Assembly (NCBI GenBank): GCA_034638255.1 | Contig: JAWPGT010000002.1 | Span: 310,001-374,000, forward strand | Length of the DNA: 64,000 nucleotides | Origin: Coprinus comatus | Taxonomy: Eukaryota; Basidiomycota; Agaricomycetes; Agaricales; Agaricaceae | Reading direction: 5' to 3' | Shown: positions 56,885 to 64,000 of the stretch, one piece after another | Position numbering within the stretch: position 1 is the stretch's first letter | Layout: every line of letters begins with the position of its first letter | Notes under the pieces: model-generated | Told to the model about the DNA's origin: nothing | Seen by the model: only the letters and a program-made list of their open reading frames with translations | Databases searched by the model: none | Translations under genes and position numbers: made by a program

Positions 56885-57682
56885 TCACCAGGGTATCTCT
56901 GCGCCTGACCAGTCCCAAATCTTTCCCCTTTGTCTGGTTTGTAAATTCTCAACAACATTCGCCAAGTTCACCGCCGCATCCTGTGCTTCAAAAGTTTCTC
57001 TATTAGCTTCTGTGTTCCAATATCCTTTGCTTAAATCAGTCTTTATGGTCCCAGGATGAACACCAACACAGATAGCCTGGTTCTTGTTCATTTCGAGGTG
57101 TATATCGAAGGTCTTGATAACTTGATCCAAAGCCGCCTTCGACGAACGATAAGAATACCAACCTCCACGGTGGTTATCTGCAATAGAACCAACACGAGCG
57201 GTAATATGAACCCACTTCGACGGCACCGGGGCCTTGAATTTGAAACTGGCGGGAGGAAGGAAGCGCGAGAAGTGTTTAATAATGAGAAGGTGTGAAATGA
57301 CGTTAATTTGATATGTTTCCTTCAGCTTTTCCCAATCGAGGTCGGCGGGTTGCTTTTCTGGGAAGAGAACGCCACCGGTGATAAAAGCCGTTTGAATATA
57401 AGAGTTGCCTTTATACTTGCTTGATAGAGTGCTCTCAAGAGAATCAGCTGCCCCTTTAATGGTGTCTTCGGATGTCAAGTCCAGACGCAGAAGATTCAGA
57501 CGCATCGGGTCGACATCGCCCGTAACTCCATCAAGAATAAGCTCCTTAATCTCTTCGTCGCTTTTCTGAGTACGGTGTGTAGCAAAGATAGGCATCTTAG
57601 TCTTGCTAAGGTATTGGCGGGTAAGGGCCACTGAAAGACCGCGGGTAGCACCTGGAGTGATGAGGACAAATGGGTTAACCAT
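56885..57682 (-). CDS. Short-chain dehydrogenase/reductase
   Basis: A single exon of 265 residues. The Rossmann start MVNPFVLITPGATRGLSVAL carries a TPGATRG version of the TGxxxGxG motif. The NAG region is replaced by a TAFITGGVLFPEKQP stretch, and the active site is HITARVGSIADN with YSYRSSKAALDQV, so Ser, Tyr and Lys are all present. The end GKIWDWSGAEIPW* is like that of the CsgA/YciK-like fungal SDR group. Substrate cannot be predicted. I chose the Met at 57682, which opens directly into the cofactor fold, over an in-frame Met 18 codons upstream. A CACGTG lies at 57768-57773. Confidence 0.85.
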   Translation of the reverse strand: MVNPFVLITPGATRGLSVALTRQYLSKTKMPIFATHRTQKSDEEIKELILDGVTGDVDPMRLNLLRLDLTSEDTIKGAADSLESTLSSKYKGNSYIQTAFITGGVLFPEKQPADLDWEKLKETYQINVISHLLIIKHFSRFLPPASFKFKAPVPSKWVHITARVGSIADNHRGGWYSYRSSKAALDQVIKTFDIHLEMNKNQAICVGVHPGTIKTDLSKGYWNTEANRETFEAQDAAVNLANVVENLQTRQRGKIWDWSGAEIPW

Positions 57683-57940
57683 GGTGGGAGTCAGGAGAGA
57701 GAGTTGGATGAGACATTTTTGCACGATGGAGGTCAAGTAAAGGCCACGATCGCCCGCTGCGTTCCATCACGTGCAGTAATCATGTATAGCAATTGTAGTA
57801 CATAGCAAAAATTGTGCAGGTATAATAAGTACATAGGTCCAAGAAATACAGTTGTTCTATCCAGGCGGGCATGCCCTGGCTCGAGCGCAGATGTGAGCTT
57901 ATGCATCTGCCCTCCCAGCCAGGGTCATCGATGCACCACA

Positions 57941-58733
57941 CTACTCCGTCGAATCCATCTCACGCACATCATTAGTCAGTTCCTCTAGAATCTGGTTTAT
58001 CCGATCTACTTCTTGTTGAGTGTTAATCTGCAATTGGCGAACTGTGTCCCCAAGCTCAGTGATACGGCTTAGTAGCTTGATGCGTAAGGGGCCGGGACTG
58101 GTCACGACCTTGCTGGTTCTACGCTTCTTATTCAACTTTGCCGGTGGTTCATGACCGTCATCAAAGTCATCGTCGTCGCCGCTCAGAGATTGGGATGGCG
58201 TTTTTCCAGAAGGTGCTTTACGCTTGGGACGTGCCGGTAATGTGGAGGTGCTAGCCACTGGGACAGTCGGTGGAGGGGTACTGATACCCCGAGCGGCAGC
58301 AGCAGCGAGTATGGCTAATCGTGTGGCTGCGGAGAGACGGAAATGAGATCCAAGCGGCTTCTCAAGCGCACGCACTGTCGAAACGATAAAACCATACCAT
58401 GCCTGCCGCGCGCTGGTCCCGTGGCATTTGAACACTTCTGCTTCAAGCGTTTGCAGTACTCGCAACGGGATCCTGCGATGCCTTTACATGTTCTTTTCAT
58501 TCGTACGCATCGATCGCATGGTTTGGGAGGGTAGACGGTTGCCAATTGCTAGGATAGAATGGTAAGTGAGGTGGGCGTGGGTCGGGGCACACGCCACAGA
58601 GACCTGCACGTACGCTGAGCTTTGGACTTTCATGAGTACCGATTGGTGAATCTTCTTCCTCTTGTTCTGAATATTCCACCTCGTCGTGGTGTTCCTGTTC
58701 TTCTTCGTACCTTGGATTGAGTCTCGAGCTCAT
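57941..58733 (-). CDS. Short Zn2Cys6 protein with C-terminal coiled coil
   Basis: Three exons. The first encodes an acidic leader (MSSRLNPRYEEEQEHHDEVE). The second, joined across a 66-nt or so intron, carries PPKPCDRCVRMKRTCKGIAG and then SRCEYCKRLKQKC, with spacing Cx2Cx6Cx7Cx2Cx6C, a full binuclear zinc cluster. A 72-nt intron then leads to LAILAAAAARGISTP, a basic Ser/Pro/Lys linker (RPKRKAPSGKTPS, then AKLNKKRRTSK) and a final helix with heptads (LLSRITELGDTVRQLQINTQ, then VDRINQILEELTNDV). There is no fungal-specific MHR domain. At about 220 residues it is a compact DNA-binding candidate that may dimerise through the C-terminal coil. Targets unknown. Confidence 0.75.
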
Positions 58734-59584
58734 GGTAGTGATGTCTGTTCGCTTGGGAGACTGATGGTTTATAGAGTCGAGTGAAGAGAGGAAGGCGCTT
58801 CCGAGTGTTCACCATGAGTACCGTTGATGTTAAACAAGAACAAGCGTCGACAAATGCAGACTGATCCTGAGAAAGGCCATCATCTTCCATTAATTAACTT
58901 TACTCGTTTCGGAAGAAATAGGTTATCATGTCGCGTGTATGAACTTCGGGTACTGAGGTGGTAACACCGCACGCCTGAACTCAGCTGAGTTTTGTGTTCA
59001 TGAGAGGGTATTTTGATCAAGCATGTGAGATTGCGACGGAAGGTTCGCAAGGAGACCGGGATCTTGAGAGCATGATTGTCGAGCGCCGATGAGGTAGAAC
59101 AATGAGCGTGCAGGCGATGCGTCAGGGAACCGGAGATGTCAGTTACGTAATAAAACACGCGTTTGCATAGAACAGGTGGGCAGCTGTGGATCGGCCTGAA
59201 GACATAGGAGGGTTTCGGATGAGGGAACGACAACACAACGCGCAAGAAACGAGGGTGTTGAGTCTGCCAGAACGTGCTTGTTCGCTAAACGCGGTGTCTA
59301 TTTTAGTACCACCTTCCGTTCTTGGATTGACCAAACAGGTAATGTTTCCCGTTACACTCACAACTAGTCACCAGAAATACTATTTACCACCATCCTTACG
59401 ACAACCGTCCGTCTCGGAAATCTCTATACCTCCACCTGATCCACCTACCTCCGTTCCAGGTTACCTTTGCATGCTATCACCCTGTTTCATACACGTCCGT
59501 ACCTCATACATCACGCAGGATAGGATACACTGCATTCATTTCAATCCCAGAAAGTCACACATAATAAGTATTTACACGATCGGT
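58734..59584. other. Intergenic, no supported gene
   Basis: About 0.85 kb between two minus-strand genes. A plus-strand open frame (59186-59719) runs into the neighbouring gene on the opposite strand and has no family-like content. A minus-strand TATAAA (plus-strand tttata at 58768-58773) lies 35-40 bp before the zinc-cluster gene start. Confidence 0.45.
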
Positions 59585-61318
59585 CTACCGTTCTTCACAC
59601 TCGTCTTCAAAGACTTCATCATCATCATTCCATCCCAAAGTCTGGGGGTCTATACCAAAATGTCGAAGCATTGTTCCAAGAGTATGATGGGGTTCACCAG
59701 GACTCTCTTCGTCTTCTGACACTCCCCTTGAATCACTAACCTCTTCTGGATTATCATTTATTACCTCTTGTCTGTCGTCCAGCTGTGCGCTATCGTCAAG
59801 TTTATCGTCCAATCTAATTCGCTTTGATGGAGGCGATTTCCAACCCCAACTTTCGCAATAGGGTCTTTTGCCATCAACGGACACCTCTTGAATATTTTCT
59901 CTGATAAAAGTCCACACTTCCCATGCAACTTCACGCCCAGCATTAGTCCACTTGGTTATTAAATCACGCATGGCGCCTTCTTGGTCATCTTCTTTGATCT
60001 TGATGGCACGCTTGAGGATTTGGAGCTTTCTCTCCAACGTTTGGATGGTTGGTGTCAAACGAAACGCAGGAGTAGCTCGCGTACTATCTTGTTGCAGTAG
60101 CAGAGGTGACTTGAACTGAGCACTGGCACGTGTAGTACGGTGTTTCTCCCGATCATCTTGCTTGTAGTTCATCTCTCTTTCCGCGGATCTTGTATTTTTC
60201 GTTCCCGGTGGATTTGACCCTTTTTGTTGGCTGCGTGATGCCATTGTATCAACTAGTACTTGGTCGCTGTGCTGTTGGTGGTTAGAGCCTTGTATAACAC
60301 CAGGGGGTCGGAAAGGCTTTGATAATTTTGCGTGTTGCAACCTGTGGGCAGCTGCAGTTGGACGCTTAGGATTCGGGGGCAGATATATAAACTAGGATAT
60401 TTTAGTTTCTATTACAGTGCGGGACATGCTACTTCACCTCATTTTTCGGGATAGTCGGTTTGATGTTCAGCTTCTTTTCGCTTTCTTGTACCCGCAGTAT
60501 TTCGCGACCATTTGTACCTTGTATTTCTGTGTTTTCTACCGAATCATCTGGAAGAACTGTTCCATTGTTCCCGTTCGTTCCTGAGTCGCAAAGATCCGAC
60601 TGCACTTTGTCAAATAGACTCCTGTTCATTTGTGTAGTTGCATCTGTTTTGTTCAGTAGGAAGGCATGGTCTTCATCATCTTCTAATAATGGCGAGGATG
60701 AGAAAGGAAATTGAATCGGGGAAGATAAGGGGCTCGACGAGGTGGGAGCTAGATGAGGGCTTGAGAAAGGGCTACAAGGAACGGCAGCTGGGCTATATAT
60801 CCCAGAGCTAGATATAGGCGAGCCTTCCCGTGAGCTAGAAACCGACACTATGAATTTTCCCAGTTCTGCTGGAAAGTTTCGCGAATTGTTCTCAACCTCT
60901 TCTGTCAGGTTATCATCAGTTTGATGGATACCCTCGATCAAAGAGTATAATGGGCTTCCATTTGATCCATGTTCTTGGTCTACCACGAGGTCGAAGCTTG
61001 AGGGAGAAGTCCCGTAACTTTTTTCATCGTTGTTGACTTCTAGAACCTCTGTGCCGCATAGATTCACTAAAGTGTGCGAGTCTCTGCCTGATCGACTCGT
61101 AGCAGGGTCTATATCTTTTGAGCGTCCTAATTCATCCATCCTATCTTGAATAAGTATGTGAATTGACAACCTTAAAAAGTCGGGTACCGCATCTCACCAC
61201 CCCCGTTCCTCGAGGCCATTGCTATGGTGTCAGTGTTAATCCCTTCACTTCCCGTTTCACCTGCTGGTGTTTCGGTGCTGGCTTCTTCGTTTTTCATGCT
61301 TGCAGCTTGGGTCAGCAT
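59585..61318 (-). CDS. Mei5/Sfr1-like recombination accessory protein
   Basis: The conserved part is near the end: FRLTPTIQTLERKLQILKRA, then IKIKEDDQEGAMRDLITKWT and NAGREVAWEVWTFIREN. This helical block is the signature I associate with Mei5/Sfr1, the partner of Swi5, which stimulates Rad51 and Dmc1 strand exchange in repair and meiosis. The first 350 residues are disordered and rich in Ser, Asn, Pro and Glu (for example SSSPLSSPIQFPFSSSPLLE). The C-terminal tail is acidic with a short block GTMLRHFGIDPQTLGW. Three exons are joined at NG/DRMDEL and PKNE/FIYLPP. The start is uncertain: Mets at 61405, 61318 and 61297 are all in frame. Confidence 0.65.
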
Positions 61319-61776
61319 GGTTGAAGACGTGTGAGCCGTCGTTTCCTGGGTAACAATACATTCAAGTATAACCCTGTTCACTTCGGTGAGCGCAGAATAG
61401 GACAAGCAAAGTATATAAACATTAAAGGAGAGTCAGTTCCCATGGAAGGCTCAGTTGCAGTGTCATCGAACATGAATATACGGAGGGATGCAAATGATGA
61501 TGGTAGCAACAGAAAGGAAAAATGTTTTAATTTGACATCACCTATATATGTACTGGTAAATATATGCACACAAACTCTCTGTATGCTCTCCTTTTTGCAG
61601 CATTTCCGCGTATATGGTAGATAATATTACTTAATTATTCATAGAAAGCGATCCTGCCAGTTGACTGCTCCTGGGCCTGGGGTATTCCAAGGTATATGAA
61701 CCGACACCCGCCTTTCATTATTTCATTGAAGGCACAAACAAGACCAAAGCCTTTGGACTCTCTACTATAAACCCTA
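61319..61776. other. Divergent promoter region, no gene seen
   Basis: About 0.46 kb between the Mei5/Sfr1-like start (minus) and the NOSIP start (plus). It should contain both promoters. No repeat or RNA gene noticed. Confidence 0.4.
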
Positions 61777-63096
61777 ATGACGAAACACAGCAAGAATAAC
61801 ACAGCGTCGTCTATATTCAGCTATGCAGAACGAAAGAAAACAGAATATGGAACACAGAAGGTACGCTTTATCCCAGCCAATCATCTCTAGTACCCAAGCT
61901 GATATTTTGTTCTGCACTAGCAACGGCTCGGTAATGAGTCCATGCGACGATTCGACTCTTGTGCACTTTGCTTAAACCGGGCACGAGAACCGTTGGCTTG
62001 TGGAGAAGGGCATCTGTTCTGCAAGGAATGTGTTTACACCGACCTATGTAAGTGCGGTCTCGATATCACTCCGTCTTTATTAACCGATACAGTGACGCAG
62101 AAGAAGGACATCAAGAGACAGAAAGATAAATTAGATTCATGGAAACGGGAGAGTGAAGAGGAAAAATCACGGGCCCGCGAGACAGCTCGTGAACGAGTTT
62201 TGCTAGAGTTTGAACAGAGTCAATTGGGATTAGCTGCACGCCCAGGGGGGATTGGAACGAAAGGTGGAGCATCAACTGAGGAAGGTATTGTTGCCGATTT
62301 CAACGTCGTCTCTCCGTCCACTCAAAATTTATCAAGGCAGAGGCACAAAGCGAAAGTTCGAGTTTGACACATCAGCCGTTGAATCACTGCAACGGGAGGC
62401 AGAGGAAGCGGCAATGCGCAAGATCGAGAAAGAACAGGCAGAAGCATTGAAAAGTAAACTCCCTGACTTCTGGTTACCCTCGTTAACTCCAACCTATACA
62501 TCTACGGGGACTCCGACATCATTAAGTCAGGTTAAAATCCAAACTATGTGTCGTGGCGGCAATCCTGCACACGCTATATCGTTAGTCCCGAATTTCTCAT
62601 TCAAAGCGTTGTCCCTAACAAGTTATAGCTTAAAGAGTTTAACTCCGGTTGAATTTACTGTCTACGAAGATAAATATCGAACGGGTGATAATGGGTCCGA
62701 ATCTAACAACAAGGTATTAAAAGAAGATTTGGATCCCATATGCCCTTCTTGTAAAAAGCAGTTGTCTAACAACCTCCTCCTATTTCGTGAGTGATCATAA
62801 TCTGCTTCACTACTATTGATAATATTTATCTTTATTGTTATACACATGGTAGTAATGAAGCCTTGTGGGCATGTCACTTGTAAAACGTGCACTGATAAAT
62901 TGGTGCGACCATCAAGCCAGTGCATAGCCTGTGATCATCAACTTAAAAAGCAAGATATAATTGAGCTCAAACGAGAGGGTACGGGTTCAGTTTTTAACTC
63001 ACGTAGCTTCTCTGACTTTCCTGTTGCTTAGGGACGGGATTCGCAGGAGGAGGTATTGCAGAGGCCTCTAGAACCGGTGTAGCTTTCCAAGGATAG
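61777..63096 (+). CDS. NOSIP: NOSIP-type U-box E3 ubiquitin ligase homologue
   Basis: From ATG 61777 the first exon reads MTKHSKNNTASSIFSYAERK, the hallmark N-terminus of NOSIP proteins. Exon 2 (61921-62047) has QRLGNESMRRFDSCALCLNR, then AREPLACGEGHLFCKECVYT, the first part of a split RING/U-box (zf-NOSIP). A coiled region follows (TQKKDIKRQKDKLDSWKRES), then GTKRKFEFD and DFWLPSLTPTYTSTG. The second U-box half is CPSCKKQLSNNLLLFL, then MKPCGHVTCKTCTDKL and QCIACDHQLKKQDIIELKRE. The ending GFAGGGIAEASRTGVAFQG* is also family-typical. In animals NOSIP is a ubiquitin ligase found with the spliceosome. At least six short introns. Confidence 0.9.
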
Positions 63097-63603
63097 CCGA
63101 AGTATCAATACACTATACTCATGGTTTTATCTCATGGCGTTGATGCGCTTTACTTCTCCCCGATCTTCATCTCCACTCTAGTGTGGATCGAACTCTACGT
63201 GAATGTGTATCCCTTGGTTCTCCGAGTTCTTCCTGCCAGTGTTTGCGATAATTTTACCAAGTTTCTTGAGGCATCTCACAGGAAGTAACCGCTCCACCTC
63301 CTCGCGACCAATCTGTATCAGTCACTAAATAATATTTTAACCCATGACGACGCACTTGTGCTTCTATGGTTGAGTTGAGGAACAAGTATGATTCTTCTTG
63401 GAGCTACCATAATGACCCGATGGAACAATGTGAACTCGTCAATCTATATGGGCGGCTGGAGGTACTAGGCTCAGTGGAACTATTCTTATCGCTCGCCTTC
63501 TCATGGTTGCATCACTTGTATCTCAGGTGGTTATTAATATCCACTAATACAGGTTTACACGAGGAAGCCATCCTCTTAATATGTTGTGAGGGTGCGTTCT
63601 CAT
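63097..63603. other. Intergenic, no gene seen
   Basis: About 0.5 kb between two plus-strand genes; no family-like open frame or repeat noticed. Confidence 0.5.
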
Positions 63604-63611
63604 TATAAAAG
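63604..63611 (+). promoter_or_regulatory. TATA box of the aspartic protease gene
   Basis: TATAAAAG in the context CATTATAAAAGGCAA, 64 bp before the ATG at 63668. Confidence 0.55.
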
Positions 63612-63667
63612 GCAATGGAAATGGTAGTGTAACCCATTCCCTTCTCCAATATTCTTCCTCACCTATC

Positions 63668-64000
63668 ATGCGTTCGAGCTTGTATTTCACTGCTACCCTT
63701 GCTATTCTCCCCGCTATGGGCTTTGTAATCCCTGCAAACCCAAGAATAGGAACAGTTGTTCCTTTAACTAGGCGGGCCAACAAGCTTATCGATAATGATG
63801 GTGTTGTCAAGTCCGATATTTTACAAGGACAGGTCTCCAGAGTGGCAAAGTTTGTATCCTCAATAAATGCTTTCGTTTCATGTTAATGTTTGTTCATCTA
63901 GTAAAATGGACCGCGGGTTCCGGGCCTATCAGAAGAATACTGGCACGGAACACCCCAACTGTGCAAAGCTGTTAGATAAAAGAGATACTGGGGCTCTTCC
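63668..64000 (+). CDS. 5' part of a probable secreted aspartic protease
   Basis: The gene runs off the right edge. The first exon encodes a signal peptide (MRSSLYFTATLAILPAMGFV) followed by a propeptide-like stretch (IPANPRIGTVVPLTRRANKL). After an intron (about 63853-63902, GTTTGT...CTAG) the second exon reads KMDRGFRAYQKNTGTEHPNC, then AKLLDKRDTGALP at the edge. The pattern 'RAYQKNTG...KR.TG.LPL' is what I expect just before the mature part of Agaricomycete pepsin-like proteases (A1 family, polyporopepsin type). The catalytic DTG motifs lie outside the window, so the assignment is provisional. Confidence 0.6.

Noticed and set aside
59186..59719. Plus-strand open frame of 177 codons
   Set aside because: It overlaps the 3' end of the Mei5/Sfr1-like gene on the other strand, and its sequence has no conserved-looking block; it is most likely a chance frame.

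Overview
This 64 kb window is nuclear DNA from a filamentous basidiomycete, most probably an Agaricomycete. Three things point there: nearly every gene is cut by several 45-70 nt GT-AG introns, genes lie densely on both strands, and there are families typical of mushrooms (DUF6533- and DUF6534-like membrane proteins, a thaumatin-like secreted protein, F-box proteins, Zn2Cys6 regulators). No rRNA, tRNA, CRISPR array, intact transposon or biosynthetic gene cluster was recognised by eye.

Left part (1-31 kb), mostly housekeeping: the end of an unknown gene; Arp4 (-) and Erb1/BOP1 (+) sharing a promoter; a DUF6533-like membrane protein (+); an LLPH-type ribosome-biogenesis protein (-); Sm protein F (-) and NC2-beta/Dr1 (+), whose start codons are only 55 bp apart; a Mak32-like PfkB protein (-); a 4'-phosphopantetheinyl transferase (+) converging on RNA polymerase III subunit Rpc34 (-); an F-box protein (-) diverging from mitochondrial AspRS (+); an Ivy1-like BAR protein (-), mitochondrial bL19 (-) and a Pab2/PABPN1 RNA-binding protein (-); a large Zn2Cys6 regulator (+); an ACAD10/11-like acyl-CoA dehydrogenase (+).

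Middle (31-49 kb): a small glycine-rich membrane protein (+) 79 bp ahead of a Sch9-like C2-AGC kinase (+); an Apd1/Suc-Fer-like ferredoxin (-); a gene-poor AT-rich stretch around a secreted thaumatin-like protein (-); a WKF-domain nucleolar-type protein (+) converging on an ABHD5/Cld1-like hydrolase (-); the spliceosomal protein Cwc21 (+); a DUF6534-like membrane protein (+).

Right part (49-64 kb): acetylornithine aminotransferase Arg8 (+), 5-aminolevulinate synthase Hem1 (+) with four Cys-Pro motifs in its leader region, the m6A methyltransferase Ime4/METTL3 (-), a short-chain dehydrogenase (-), a short Zn2Cys6 protein (-), a Mei5/Sfr1-like recombination factor (-), a NOSIP-type U-box protein (+) and the beginning of a probable secreted aspartic protease (+).

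The genes do not form one pathway. Their functions fall into chromatin and transcription, RNA processing and ribosome assembly, and mitochondrial metabolism. The most unusual observations are at the level of gene structure: an apparent AT-AC intron in the SmF gene, a GC-AG intron in ERB1, and an apparent one-base frameshift in ARP4. All exon models were built by hand from splice consensus plus remembered family conservation; none was checked by alignment.
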